This document shows, one piece after another, positions 1-9,385 of a stretch of DNA of 64,000 nt; position 1 is the stretch's first letter; every line of letters starts with the position of its first letter. The stretch lies in the NCBI RefSeq assembly GCF_023516215.1, contig NZ_CP097349.1:3658001-3722000 (forward strand), given 5' to 3'. The notes below the pieces were generated by a model. That model was not told the origin of the DNA and did not search any database. It was given only the letters and a program-made list of their open reading frames with translations. Made by a program: the position numbers and the translations under genes. This stretch comes from Cytobacillus pseudoceanisediminis. GTDB lineage: Bacteria; Bacillota; Bacilli; Bacillales; Cytobacillaceae.

Positions 1-1102
1 CGATTAGATCAGTTAAGACCCCTATGCCCAAAATGGAGAAAACGAAAATCAATTCGTTTAAGACAGATTTAGCAGCAAGAATTTTCGTGAGCATTGTTTC
101 ATCTGCACTATTTTGATACATAGTGGTTTGCGCAAGATCCCGCAGCTGATAGGCAGGTCCCATCAATATTACAAATAGCAGCGCTAAGAAAGGATTCGAA
201 ATAAAACCATACCCCAAGGTAAGAATCCCGAAAGCACTGGATCCAATCAGCATAAAAATAATCAAACGGCCTTGCAGTAAATAAGAAAGCCGATAAATGA
301 GGATTCCTCCAGCAATAGTGCCTAAGTAATATCCTCCGTTGATATAACCCCACCAAGACTCCCCTTTCCAAGGGCATCCTCCACATAGGTTAACGTAACT
401 GCACCAATCCAAATCGTTCCTGCCCAAGCTTCTATTAAATCCATTATGATCAGGACTCGAAGCCCTTTATCCTGGAGGAGTATTTTCCAGCCAGCCGTTA
501 GACTGGACAGCATCCGGAAGTTTGAGTTCACAGCAGGTGATTCGCTTTTTTATCAAAAACAAGCTTAGAATAGAAATAACAAGCAGAATGATCGTAATGA
601 TCAATGTGGATTGTTTGCCAAGGAAAGCTAACAGGATACCGCCAAAGGTCCACCCTGCAAACAAGAAAGTCTGGTCAACACTTGAGAGCAGGCTATTCGC
701 TTTGACTCTTTGCTTTTTAGGAACAACAGCTTTTACCATGGACATTTTAATAGGCGAGAAAAAGCCATTGAAAAAGGATATAAGGGCCAACACTAAGAAA
801 ATAGCCATTAACATAAAATCCTTCATTTGCTGCAAGAATAATATCATTAATCCAGCAATCAGAACGATCTGGCTTATCTGGGAAAACTTCAATAGATTTA
901 CTGGCTGAAATCTATCCGAAATGGATGGAAGCAGTATATTACTGATCATTCTCGATATTACACTAATCAATGTGACGGCTGCAGAAAGTGCTGTGCTCCC
1001 TGTTTCATTATACAAATGCAGCACAACAGCCATCGTGTACAGGGCAAACCCAAGATTCGTTGCTGTCTGGCTTACTAGAAGAGCGTAAAATGAACGATTC
1101 AT
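1..1102 (-). CDS. MFS transporter, partial at the window edge, reading frame broken twice
   Basis: Integral membrane transporter of the major facilitator superfamily; substrate unknown. The N-terminal part (about 1102 to 550) has hydrophobic helices and a central basic loop (PKKQRVKAN). The frame changes near 546-552 at an A6 run (minus strand) and near 360-364 at a G4 run. After each shift the MFS-like translation continues (MDLIEAWAG, then ESWWGYINGGYY) and stays open to base 1, so the 3' end lies outside the window. ATG at 1102 follows AGGGGG. Both breaks look like homopolymer errors. Related in type to the MFS gene at 45643. Confidence 0.75.
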
Positions 1103-1206
1103 CACTATCCCCCTATCTAAAGTCGTTGCAAACCGGCATGATTTCTATAAAGTTAAGCTCTTAATCTAATATTGAAAATCTATCATTTAGCTTAACATAT
1201 TGAAAA

Positions 1207-1773
1207 ATGCCTGCAGCAGCCAGCTCGGTAATATGTTCTAACAATATAGATCATGGTAGCTTGTTCCTATTTTTCAGAAAAACATATCACGATTTTCATG
1301 AATGTCTGTATAATCAACTTAAACTATTAATAGAAAGGAGCTCAACAGAAAACGTGCTTTACATATGGGATATCGAAAAGATTATAAAAAACACCTTGGA
1401 TGGGTTCCAATTGGATATTAACTATGAGTTCTGCAATACACTTACTGCACCCATGAGCTACAATGTCTCAACGAATACAATTAAATTTAACTACCTGAAA
1501 GTGAACGGCTACATTGCAAAAATTAATTTTAAAATTAAAGAAACAGATGAGAACCTGGTTAAATTAATGCTATTCCATGAAATCGGGTATTATCTGGACT
1601 TCAAGAAAAACAAACATGACATAAGAACGCTACTGTACGGAGAAGATGACGAAAAAGAACAGCTCATGTCTGAAATAGAAAAAAACTCATGGGATTATGG
1701 AAGAAAAATAGTACCTGAACAACTGGTAAATTCCTATGATCATTTACGGGAATTGGATAAAATGTTCAGCTAG
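1207..1773 (+). CDS. Uncharacterised protein with an altered ImmA/IrrE-like HExx motif
   Basis: A 188-residue frame opening without a good ribosome binding site; an in-frame GTG at 1354, 14 bases after AAAGGAG, may be the true start and would give about 139 residues. The only recognisable feature is LFHEIGYYLDF. It resembles the zinc-binding helix HEIGHYL of ImmA/IrrE metallopeptidases, but the second metal ligand is Tyr instead of His. No partner repressor gene lies next to it. It may be a catalytically dead or unusual member of the family, or unrelated. A terminator hairpin follows the stop. Confidence 0.5.
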   Translation: MPAAASSVICSNNIDHGSLFLFFRKTYHDFHECLYNQLKLLIERSSTENVLYIWDIEKIIKNTLDGFQLDINYEFCNTLTAPMSYNVSTNTIKFNYLKVNGYIAKINFKIKETDENLVKLMLFHEIGYYLDFKKNKHDIRTLLYGEDDEKEQLMSEIEKNSWDYGRKIVPEQLVNSYDHLRELDKMFS

Positions 1774-1775
1774 AA

Positions 1776-1810
1776 AAAGAAATGCGCCTCATTAAGAGAC
1801 GCATTTCTTT
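1776..1810. terminator. Bidirectional terminator hairpin
   Basis: Perfect 11-bp inverted repeat (AAAGAAATGCG / CGCATTTCTTT) between the convergent zincin-like gene and the CDF exporter gene, with T-rich flanks on both sides. Confidence 0.75.
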
Positions 1811-1811
1811 A

Positions 1812-2681
1812 TTAATTCGGTTCCACATGGACGTGAACATCATAAACCCCATAATCCCTCATCATCACTTTCTCCACATGTGTCGCAATATCATGGGCTT
1901 CCTTAATATCAAGCTTGGAATTAACCAAAATGACCACATCGATCACTTCATTGTTTCCATAGCTTCTGCCTTTAATATCTTTAATGCCTTTTACCCCGTC
2001 TACATTTTTGATGACATCCTGATAATGCTTAATCTTTTTTTCATCAAATCCATCAGAAAGCTCATGGGAGGCTTGTACAAAAATATCCCAAGCCGTTTTG
2101 CATATTAAAAACCCGACAACTATGGCTGTTAATGGATCAAGCCAAGGCATGTTCAGCTGCGAACCAAAAATTCCGACGGCAGTGCCTATACTCACCCATG
2201 CGTCTGAAATATTGTCCTTTGCCGCTGCCATTACGGCCTTGCTGTTAATTTTAATAGCTAATTTTTTATTATATCGGTATACAAAGTACATTGCAGCTCC
2301 AGAAAAAACTCCCGTATATGCCGCAATTATATCAGGAGATTCATTAACCCCATCAAACATGGATGAAACAGCATTAAGCAGAACTTGAAGACCTACTGCA
2401 GCCATAATGAAGGATGCTACCATGGAAGCAATGGTTTCACTCTTCCAATGGCCATACCCATGATTTTTATCCGGCGGACGCTGAGAAATCCTCAGCCCTA
2501 TAAGCACTGCAATTGAAGCAATTATATCTGTTGTATTATTCAATCCATCCGCTTTCAAAGCAGCAGAGTCACTCACATATCCAATTGTTAATTTTAGTAC
2601 AGAAAGACATATATAAGCTGCAATACTAATAAAAGCAGCACGCTCGCCTAACTTAAGGTTATGATACTTTTCCTCTTCCAT
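1812..2681 (-). CDS. Cation diffusion facilitator (CDF) metal exporter
   Basis: About 289 residues, usual CDF length. It should exchange divalent cations (Mn, Fe or Zn class) for protons across the cytoplasmic membrane. Visible features: N-terminal helices with SDSAALKADGLNNTTD (the family's D-x3-D metal site in TM2), HGYGHWKSET after TM3, a SDAWVSIGT helix (second D site in TM5), and a C-terminal cytoplasmic domain rich in His/Asp ending VHVHVEPN. The ATG at 2681 lies 8 bases after GGAGG; the frame extends further upstream but without a ribosome site. Resembles the B. subtilis MneP/MneS type; the metal cannot be read from sequence. Confidence 0.88.
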   Translation of the reverse strand: MEEEKYHNLKLGERAAFISIAAYICLSVLKLTIGYVSDSAALKADGLNNTTDIIASIAVLIGLRISQRPPDKNHGYGHWKSETIASMVASFIMAAVGLQVLLNAVSSMFDGVNESPDIIAAYTGVFSGAAMYFVYRYNKKLAIKINSKAVMAAAKDNISDAWVSIGTAVGIFGSQLNMPWLDPLTAIVVGFLICKTAWDIFVQASHELSDGFDEKKIKHYQDVIKNVDGVKGIKDIKGRSYGNNEVIDVVILVNSKLDIKEAHDIATHVEKVMMRDYGVYDVHVHVEPN

Positions 2682-2806
2682 GCCCCAGCCTCCTACTTTA
2701 CCCTTGATTATATTACCAAGCGGAATTCGGGTGGGTCTAGAGCAATCTTTTTGTCTTTTATTAAATAAATAAGCAAAGTGCAATTAAGTTGTACTAGTGA
2801 AAATTT

Positions 2807-2832
2807 AAGCCAGCCCCATAAAAGGCTGGCTT
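2807..2832 (-). terminator. Terminator downstream of the DUF2935 gene
   Basis: 9-bp inverted repeat AAGCCAGCC/GGCTGGCTT with an 8-base loop, followed on the minus strand by an AT-rich AAATTTTC tail. Confidence 0.6.
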
Positions 2833-2912
2833 GATTTGAATCATCTTAATGTGCATAAAGAAGAAACAGAATTTGTACAGCATGAAAGAAACAGCCCATC
2901 TTCCAAGCAAAA

Positions 2913-3701
2913 CTATGCCTTCTTAAGACTCGCCTCAAACAAATCGATAATTTCCAAAAATCTCTCAGCTTCTCTAAACGTATGGTCAGCCAGAAGAGGA
3001 TGAATATTGCTTTTGATCCGGCATGCCTCTATTAATTCTCTGGCTGTTTTCTTAAAGTCCCTTAACGAAGCAACTGATATTTTATTCTCATTTAAAAAAT
3101 GGCTAAGTATTGGTTTCGTTTCTGATTCAGGCTGCATAGAGTCAAGATCAACAGCTTGAAAGACCAATTGGTCAAAATCATGGCTAAACTCTCTTGCCTG
3201 TTCTACCAGCTTTCTTTCCGAAGGATCTAGTAAATGGCCAATAAACTTAGCATGGTCAGCCATGATCCTTAGAAAGAAGACATTTTCTTCTATAATGGCT
3301 TCCGGTTTTGGTGCGAGTATCCCTGAGTTGAGGTCTTTTAATCGATTTGCAAAGTATGCAGCTTCTCTGCTGATATGGTCAATTAATAAAGGAAAATTAT
3401 TTGAACGGATTTCGCATCTTAATGTCAGCCCCAGCACTTTCCTCTTATAGCTCCAGATGGCAGCAGCTGCTTGATAAACCTCGTTATTAAATGCTTGAAC
3501 CTGTCTAAGTTCTGAGTTGATTGTAAATCTGGCCAGCTTTTCCTCGATTCTTTCAAATAGAGCGATAAATTGCTGTGCTTCGGCAATTAATTGTTTCTGT
3601 TCATAGGTAAACCCCAAACTTAAAAATAGTGCATGTTCTTTCATAATCCTGGACCAAAATTTAATCTCATCCAGCGATCTAACGACTATTGGATCCGCCA
3701 T
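2913..3701 (-). CDS. DUF2935 family protein (two repeated helical domains)
   Basis: About 262 residues, soluble and helical. It contains two copies of a pattern: EIKFWSRIMKEHALFLSLG...REAAYFANRL in the first half, and ENVFFLRIMADHAKFIGHLLDPSER...REAERFLEII in the second. Conserved Glu/His positions in each copy suggest a metal-binding helical bundle, as in DUF2935. ATG at 3701 follows GGAGGGG; a GTG at 3725 overlaps the upstream ribosome site. Function unknown in the family; no operon partner is evident. Confidence 0.75.
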   Translation of the reverse strand: MADPIVVRSLDEIKFWSRIMKEHALFLSLGFTYEQKQLIAEAQQFIALFERIEEKLARFTINSELRQVQAFNNEVYQAAAAIWSYKRKVLGLTLRCEIRSNNFPLLIDHISREAAYFANRLKDLNSGILAPKPEAIIEENVFFLRIMADHAKFIGHLLDPSERKLVEQAREFSHDFDQLVFQAVDLDSMQPESETKPILSHFLNENKISVASLRDFKKTARELIEACRIKSNIHPLLADHTFREAERFLEIIDLFEASLKKA

Positions 3702-3834
3702 GTCATCCCCTCCCCAATTACTCACTCCTTCTCATATATATTTATGATTTCCTGCCATTATTCTATTTTATTGAAGCTGATAAACAAGCTGATAAATGTA
3801 AAAACTGCTCCCAAGAACGGCAGCAGTCATTCTT

Positions 3835-4395
3835 TTACTCATATTTTGAAAAATCCATAACATAGCTATAAATCAAGTATACAACCATTGCAAACGCGGT
3901 TGAAATAAAGCCCCAGCCCAGCGTAATCTGCTCGATGACCAAATAGTTATTGCAAAGCTGTACAGGGGACCAGATATATAGCCATCCCAGAGCTAAAAAT
4001 AAGATAGTAAAGAAAATAATGAGAGCATGCTTCCAAAATGAACTTAGCTTTGGCCAGCTGTCCCGCAATGGCACACCGGCCAAAAATGGAAGGGAGATAA
4101 ATTTAAAGACTTCTACACTCGTAAGCGTCAATGCTTCATCCATTGTCCTTGGCAGAGACCAATACACCATAATGATTGAAAACAGCAATATACCCGGCAC
4201 TCCGTTTTCATTCCATTTTGAGAAAAATCCCGTGAAGCGATTCTGAAAGAACTTTGCCATGAATATGCCAGAGATCACCAGTAAAGGCATTTGCATATGC
4301 ATATGGGTAATCATGATGGACTCCAGAAAATCAGCTGCAGGCGGGAGCATCAATCCAAGAAGCAGGAGTAATCCGTAAACTGATGACTTCATCAT
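3835..4395 (-). CDS. Membrane protein of the cytochrome oxidase operon
   Basis: 186 residues with five to six hydrophobic segments and a Met/His-rich stretch (ITHMHMQMPLL) near residues 28-38. Its start overlaps the end of the upstream sco gene (ATGA, 4392-4395), so it is translated with it. Position after sco and the His/Met cluster suggest a role in oxidase metal-centre assembly, in the manner of CtaG-like proteins. I do not recognise the family with certainty, so the function is inferred from context only. Confidence 0.6.
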   Translation of the reverse strand: MMKSSVYGLLLLLGLMLPPAADFLESIMITHMHMQMPLLVISGIFMAKFFQNRFTGFFSKWNENGVPGILLFSIIMVYWSLPRTMDEALTLTSVEVFKFISLPFLAGVPLRDSWPKLSSFWKHALIIFFTILFLALGWLYIWSPVQLCNNYLVIEQITLGWGFISTAFAMVVYLIYSYVMDFSKYE

Positions 4396-5030
4396 TCTTT
4401 CCCTCCGCTCTCGAGAATCTCCGTCACCCTTTCAGCCGCTGCTTCTATTAAGGTGTAATCCATGACTTCAACTAAGTGTCCTTTTGGATTCACCAGATAA
4501 AAGGCAGAGTTATGGGCAAAATTTCCGTATTCATCAGGAATGACTATGACACCAAATCGATCAAGCAAAGATTTAAGCTCCTGCTGTTTCGGTATCCTCG
4601 CCATTCTCCACGTTTCCCCGTCACTGCCAAAAGCCTTGCGGTAAGTATCCAATGTTTCCGGAGTATCCCGCTTTGGATCAAAACTAATGCTCAGGAATTG
4701 AATATCATGGCCAATATACTCTTCTGGAATCCGTTTATATACTTCAGACATATTAACCTCCAGTTCAGGACAAACAGTACCGCATGAAGTATATAAAAAG
4801 GTAATAAACACATACTTCCCTTCAAATTCTGTGAAAGAATAGGTCCTCCCGTTATTATCTTCAAGTGTTACATCCGGGAACTGAGGCTTTTCATCCATTA
4901 ACTGATTAACCCTGGCTTTTTCAGCAGTGAAAGCCTGAAAGCCATCTGTGCCAATGTAAAAAAGGAGCACGCCAAACACCAGTACAGCCAAGCTGGAAAA
5001 AGCCGTTTTATTTTTGGAAACATGATTCAT
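4392..5030 (-). CDS. SCO1/SenC family copper chaperone for the CuA site
   Basis: About 212 residues: one N-terminal membrane anchor (residues about 10-28), then a thioredoxin-like fold. The copper motif CGTVCPE (CxxxCP) and the distal His in NFAHNSAFYLV are both present, as expected for SCO proteins that deliver or reduce copper at the CuA centre of subunit II. It lies downstream of oxidase subunit I, separated by a hairpin, and overlaps the next gene by four bases. GTG-ATG doublet at the start; ATG at 5030 chosen. Confidence 0.88.
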   Translation of the reverse strand: MNHVSKNKTAFSSLAVLVFGVLLFYIGTDGFQAFTAEKARVNQLMDEKPQFPDVTLEDNNGRTYSFTEFEGKYVFITFLYTSCGTVCPELEVNMSEVYKRIPEEYIGHDIQFLSISFDPKRDTPETLDTYRKAFGSDGETWRMARIPKQQELKSLLDRFGVIVIPDEYGNFAHNSAFYLVNPKGHLVEVMDYTLIEAAAERVTEILESGGKE

Positions 5031-5045
5031 CACTTCCTTTTAAAA

Positions 5046-5082
5046 GAAAGAGACAGCCCTGCATCCGAGCTATCTCTCTTTC
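5046..5082 (-). terminator. Hairpin between oxidase subunit I and sco genes
   Basis: Inverted repeat GAAAGAGA/TCTCTTTC spanning the 3' side of the subunit I stop; on the minus strand it is followed by CTTTTAAAA. It may lower expression of the two assembly genes relative to the oxidase subunits. Confidence 0.5.
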
Positions 5083-5083
5083 C

Positions 5084-6777
5084 TTACCAGGTTTTATAAG
5101 GAGGTGAACCTGGAGGAGCATTGACAATAAAATCGACCAATGGAATGACATAAGCCATGCCGACAAGGACAATCATACACACAATCCATAATCCCCAGCG
5201 CTCTGTCCATCTAGGTGTTGGCGCTTCATCCTCTTCCACTTCCGCAACAGGGAATTCTGTGTTTCCTTTTGGCGCAAAGAACATGAGGTAGAATACAGCA
5301 TATACCTGCATAAGTACACCGATCATCAGAAGGGTACCACCGATAGCCAGGAAGAACAGATAAGGGTCCCAGCTTAAAGCAGTTGCATTGTCAAAGTATG
5401 TTGAATAGGAAGTTCTTCTTGGAGAACCCAGCAGACCCACCCAGTGCATCGCACCGGACATGATGATCATACCGAGCGTCCATATGATCGTTTGTATAAC
5501 CCCAAGTTTATTAATCTGCGGTGTCAGCATTCTTTTTGATACATAAGGAATAAGCCAGTAGCTGATACCGAAGAACGTCATGACCACAGACATGCCAAGT
5601 GTTAAGTGGAAATGACCGACAATCCACATTGTGTTATGAACTACCTGGTTCAATTGGTTTGTGCTTTGTACTATTCCGCCGGCTCCGGCAGGAATAAAAG
5701 CAGCCATCGCGATAAATGGCGCGAGGAATCGAACATCTCCCCAAGGAAGTTTCTTATACCAGCCGACAAGACCTCTTCCGCCTTTTTTCTCGCTGTACGC
5801 TCAAATACTGCAAACATAGCATAAGCAGTCATTAATGAAGGGAAGCCAATTGCCAAACTCATAAACACGTGCATGTATTTCACAGGTTCAGAAATACCAG
5901 GATCAATAATCTGATGATGGAAGCCGCCGGTAATATTCATAATTACAAGTGCAATAACCACAATTCTTGTTAAAAGGTCATTCCACCTACGGCCGCCAAT
6001 AATCTTCGGCACTATGACATACCAGGCAGAGACCGCTGTTAAATACCAGATGTTTACCAGCGTATGGCCGAACGCCCAGAACAGCGTGCGTGCAACCATG
6101 ACATTTATTGTCTCCACCCATCCAAAAGCCCAAGGGATAATGGTAAAAACTTCGATGGCTACAGGTATGCTTCCAAAGAATAAGAGAACAAATACACCGG
6201 TTGCAAAGAAAGAAAGAATAGGGATATGCTGGCCGGGATTCCTCTTTCGCCAGCTAGCCACATTAATAAAGGCACCAAAGGCGCACATCCATACACCCAA
6301 TACAATGAAGACTAAACCGATATAGAAAATGGGTGAAGCAGCCATTGGCGGATAGAAGGTATACATAACAGATGCTTCATTCATTAAAATCGGAATCACA
6401 GCTAGGACAAATCCGAAAATCTTCATCCAGAAGCCGATCCAAGCCATCTTTCTTACCTTAGGAAGCAGGCCTCCCAGAGTATGAGATAATCCAGCATAAA
6501 AGTAACCAATTGTGAAGAAAGCCGACAGTACGACTACCAGCAGCAGACCGTGAGCTGTAAGAACCTGATAATAGTTCAGCCATGCCGGCAATTCCAGCAT
6601 TCCAGCCCGATTCAGCCCTTGCAATAGTCCAAGTATTCCGCCAAGCAGGATGGCTAAGAAAGCAACAGATAAATATGATTTCGTTATTTTTGCATCCTCC
6701 AGGCTAATTCCCATAACTTTATTTGCTTTATCCTTAAATGCTTGTGTTTTTCCTGTTTGCTTAATAACTGTTTCCAC
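5084..6777 (-). CDS. cbaA: ba3-type cytochrome c oxidase subunit I, frame broken once
   Basis: Haem-copper oxidase catalytic subunit: many membrane helices and conserved histidines (TAHGLLLVVVL, FWAFGHTLVNIWYL, TGGFHHQI, VGHFHLTLGMSV). Together with the short subunit IIa and the small subunit II this fits the B-type (ba3) family. GTG start at 6777 follows AGGGGGG. The frame breaks at an A6 run near 5785-5790 (minus strand); adding one A joins ARKK to GGRGLVGWYKKLPWGDV and restores about 565 residues. Probably intact in the organism. Confidence 0.85.
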
Positions 6778-6791
6778 TGTTTATCCCCCCT

Positions 6792-7256
6792 TTATTTCAC
6801 CGTAATGGTGGTGCTCATCATCTGATGACCCGCGCCGCAGTACTCATTGCAAAGAACCAAATATTCACCTGGCTTATCAAATTTCTGTGTGATCTTTTGT
6901 ACATAGCCAGGCACAACCATTGCATTTAGGTTCGTGTCAGCGACTTGAAAGCCATGCACAACATCTTTAGATGTCATGATAAAATGAACTGTCGATCCTG
7001 CAGGCACTTCAATTTCATTTGGGGTAAAGCTGAATACCTGAAGAATCATAACTACTTCATACTCATTCTCGCCTATCTTCTTAATCCCAGGATTATCGAA
7101 CGGCGCTGTTTCATCCACTTTTTGAGGATCAATTCGCTCTCCATAGCTTGGCGGCCCCATCTCCAGGGCGAATGTCTGATAGCCCGTAATCAGCATGAAT
7201 CCAATAATCATTCCAAAGCTTAATATCAGCCATACCTTCTCCGACCGATGCATCAT
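6792..7256 (-). CDS. cbaB: ba3-type cytochrome c oxidase subunit II
   Basis: 154 residues: one N-terminal membrane helix and a periplasm-facing cupredoxin domain. The CuA ligands are visible as VVHGFQVADT (first His) and CNEYCGAGHQMM (CxxxCxxxHxxM). The short length and single helix match B-type oxidases. It accepts electrons from cytochrome c and passes them to subunit I, encoded 14 bases downstream. Confidence 0.9.
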   Translation of the reverse strand: MMHRSEKVWLILSFGMIIGFMLITGYQTFALEMGPPSYGERIDPQKVDETAPFDNPGIKKIGENEYEVVMILQVFSFTPNEIEVPAGSTVHFIMTSKDVVHGFQVADTNLNAMVVPGYVQKITQKFDKPGEYLVLCNEYCGAGHQMMSTTITVK

Positions 7257-7267
7257 TTTATATCCCC

Positions 7268-7408
7268 CTATAATCTGGCCATGTACAGGCCATACACAAT
7301 TAAATAAGTAACAAAGATCCCAAGCCCCACAACTGTAACTGAAAAGAACGTACCCCTTAGAGAGTTATGTTCCTTTGAACTGCTCTGGACCACTTTTCGC
7401 GTTTCCAC
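7268..7408 (-). CDS. Cytochrome c oxidase subunit IIa-like small protein
   Basis: 46-residue frame too short for routine ORF calling. It starts with GTG at 7408, preceded by AAGGAG about 10 bases upstream, and ends 11 bases before subunit II. It has a polar N-terminus (KVVQSSSKEHNSLRGT) and a single membrane helix (FFSVTVVGLGIFVTYLIVYG). This is the layout of the subunit IIa that supplies the missing helix of subunit II in ba3 oxidases. An overlapping 16-codon ATG frame is less likely. Confidence 0.72.
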   Translation of the reverse strand: METRKVVQSSSKEHNSLRGTFFSVTVVGLGIFVTYLIVYGLYMARL

Positions 7409-7584
7409 CTTCCATCAGCTCCTTAGCTTTGTTACCTACATCATAGTTGAGAAGGGTTTTCATAAAAGTGAAATGAATCACACTTTTTTCATATATCTTC
7501 GCAGGCAAAAATGCTGAAATACTAACAAGAACACAGTAATATCAAGGCTTTCTTCCAATGAATTCTGTACTGGCAAGCATAACG

Positions 7585-7616
7585 ATTCACAAATAATTCA
7601 CAAAAAGTTAATTCAC
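7585..7616 (-). promoter_or_regulatory. Tandem ResD-like half-sites upstream of the oxidase operon
   Basis: On the minus strand TTTGTGAAT occurs exactly at 7585-7593, TTTTGTGAAT-like at 7596-7605 (start spacing 11 bp), and a third GTGAAT at 7611-7616. TTTGTGAAT is the known binding motif of ResD, the response regulator of aerobic/anaerobic respiration in Bacillus. They lie about 180-210 bp upstream of the subunit IIa gene. Confidence 0.5.
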
Positions 7617-7694
7617 CTGATTTGTAATGAATCTCAAGCTTTAAAAGATTAATGTAAAGAACATAAGGATTTGAAATTTTAAGTTAGAATTTTG

Positions 7695-7886
7695 ATGAAG
7701 TATGTAAACTATCGTCTTAAACTAATCGGCAGGTTAATAAAATTTAAGGAAAACTGGGGGCTATTTTGGATGTTTTGTAATTTTGGCTTTTTCATTAACA
7801 GCTGGAGCGTTCTTGAAATATTTTCAGATGATAAAGTTAAGGAACTGAATAATAGAGGAAAAGAGTTGGAAGATAAAACAGAATGA
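7695..7886 (+). CDS. Small hypothetical protein, doubtful
   Basis: 63 residues from ATG at 7695; hydrophobic centre (LFWMFCNFGFFINSW) and charged C-terminus (DDKVKELNNRGKELEDKTE). There is no clear ribosome binding site and I recognise no family. The rest of the 7409-8062 stretch holds the oxidase leader and nothing else I can support. Confidence 0.2.
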   Translation: MKYVNYRLKLIGRLIKFKENWGLFWMFCNFGFFINSWSVLEIFSDDKVKELNNRGKELEDKTE

Positions 7887-8062
7887 AAATCAGGCGCCCG
7901 ATACTAAACTAACGAGAGATTGAATTTCGTAGAGAAAAGGTGAAAAATCACGGTATGGATAAACTCCATATGTATTAGTATAATTACCAAATACCTCTAG
8001 GGATGGGATTTTAACACAGAAATATAAATCGGTCCAATAACCGTTTTATATTTCTCCAATAC

Positions 8063-8092
8063 AAAAAAACTAACTCCTATTGGAATTAGTTT
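8063..8092 (-). terminator. Terminator of the rRNA-tRNA operon
   Basis: AAACTAATTCC/GGAGTTAGTTT hairpin followed by a T run on the minus strand, 18 bases after the last tRNA (Ile). Confidence 0.8.
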
Positions 8093-8109
8093 GAAAATGG
8101 TATGTATAA

Positions 8110-8186
<77 letters not shown>

Positions 8187-8192
8187 ATATGT

Positions 8193-8266
8193 TGGAGCGG
8201 GTGAAGGGAATCGAACCCTCATCATCAGCTTGGAAGGCTGAGGTTTTACCACTAAACTACACCCGC
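8193..8266 (-). tRNA. tRNA-Gly (TCC)
   Basis: Anticodon loop CTTCCAA, T-arm GGTTCGATTCC, CCA encoded. Confidence 0.95.
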
Positions 8267-8280
8267 ATATGATTATGGTT

Positions 8281-8354
<74 letters not shown>

Positions 8355-8361
8355 TTAAAAA

Positions 8362-8436
8362 TGGCTGGGCTAGCAGGATTCGAACCTGCGAGTGACGGAG
8401 TCAAAGTCCGGTGCCTTACCGCTTGGCTATAGCCCA
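8362..8436 (-). tRNA. tRNA-Gln (TTG)
   Basis: Anticodon loop CTTTGAC, acceptor TGGGCTA, CCA encoded. Confidence 0.95.
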
Positions 8437-8461
8437 ATAATATTGCTGTCAAAAAGAATAA

Positions 8462-8538
8462 TGGGGCGATTGATGGGAATCGAACCCACGAGTGTCGGAG
8501 CCACAATCCGATGCGTTAACCACTTCGCCACAACCGCC
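8462..8538 (-). tRNA. tRNA-His (GTG)
   Basis: Anticodon loop TTGTGGC; the acceptor has the extra G-1:C73 pair typical of tRNA-His. CCA encoded. Confidence 0.95.
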
Positions 8539-8548
8539 ACTATCCTAC

Positions 8549-8622
8549 TGGCAGGGGTAGCAGGAATCGAACCCACATCAAAGGTTTTGGAGACCTTCGT
8601 TTTACCATTAAACTATACCCCT
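8549..8622 (-). tRNA. tRNA-Trp (CCA)
   Basis: Anticodon loop CTCCAAA, acceptor AGGGGTA, CCA encoded. Confidence 0.95.
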
Positions 8623-8629
8623 ATATAAA

Positions 8630-8712
8630 TGGTGGAGGGGGCAGATTCGAACTGCCGAACCCGAAGGAGCGGATTTACAGTCCGCCGCGTTTAGCCACTT
8701 CGCTACCCCTCC
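8630..8712 (-). tRNA. tRNA-Tyr (GTA)
   Basis: Class II tRNA with long variable arm; anticodon loop CTGTAAA; CCA encoded. Confidence 0.95.
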
Positions 8713-8734
8713 ACGTCTGATAAGACTTAGGAAA

Positions 8735-8810
8735 TGGTGGCTCAGGACGGAATCGAACCGCCGACACAAGGATTTTCAGTCCTTTGCTCTACCGACTGAG
8801 CTACTGAGCC
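8735..8810 (-). tRNA. tRNA-Phe (GAA)
   Basis: Anticodon loop CTGAAAA, acceptor GGCTCAG, CCA encoded. Confidence 0.95.
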
Positions 8811-8835
8811 ACATATTATTTATTTTTTGTAAAAA

Positions 8836-8912
8836 TGGCGGTCCGGACGGGACTCGAACCCGCGACCTCCTGCGTGACAGGCAGGCATTCTAACCAACTG
8901 AACTACCGGACC
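8836..8912 (-). tRNA. tRNA-Asp (GTC)
   Basis: Anticodon loop CTGTCAC, acceptor GGTCCGG, CCA encoded; only three bases separate it from the initiator tRNA gene. Confidence 0.95.
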
Positions 8913-8915
8913 AGA

Positions 8916-9001
<86 letters not shown>

Positions 9002-9139
9002 ATGTGATTATTCTATGCTCACATCTAGCATTTCATCTCGCAGCTTATTCAATGAAGTACCGCCCCGATTTCAGAAAGATTATCCAAGCAGCAACTCAAT
9101 CGGTGCGCTGAAGTAATTCCTTCGAAGATTATTCGGTCG

Positions 9140-9165
9140 TGCTCCACCCCGCGATAGTATTATTA
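9140..9165. repeat. Direct repeat, copy 2: orphan tRNA-fMet 5' fragment
   Basis: Exact 26-base copy of 8976-9001, offset 164 bp. It is not continued by the rest of a tRNA. The sequence between (9002-9139) matches nothing I recognise. Confidence 0.85.
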
Positions 9166-9174
9166 TATAAAATA

Positions 9175-9267
9175 TGGAGGAGGAAAGGGGATTCGAACCC
9201 CTGCGCGGTTTGACCCGCCTGTCGGTTTTCAAGACCGATCCCTTCAGCCGGACTTGGGTATTCCTCC
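9175..9267 (-). tRNA. tRNA-Ser (TGA)
   Basis: Class II tRNA with long variable arm; anticodon loop CTTGAAA; CCA encoded. Confidence 0.95.
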
Positions 9268-9290
9268 GATATGATACAAAATAAGCATAT

Positions 9291-9367
9291 TGGTAGCGGC
9301 GGAGGGGATCGAACCCCCGACCTCACGGGTATGAACCGTACGCTCTAGCCAGCTGAGCTACACCGCC
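9291..9367 (-). tRNA. tRNA-Met (CAT), elongator
   Basis: Anticodon loop TTCATAC, acceptor GGCGGTG, CCA encoded. The body matches Bacillus elongator Met rather than the lysidine-modified Ile-CAT tRNA. Confidence 0.9.
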
Positions 9368-9385
9368 AATGTGACTAAATATTTA

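Noticed and set aside
5671..6777. True truncation of cytochrome oxidase subunit I
   Set aside because: The remaining helices follow at once in another frame across an A6 run with no other damage; a sequencing error explains it better.
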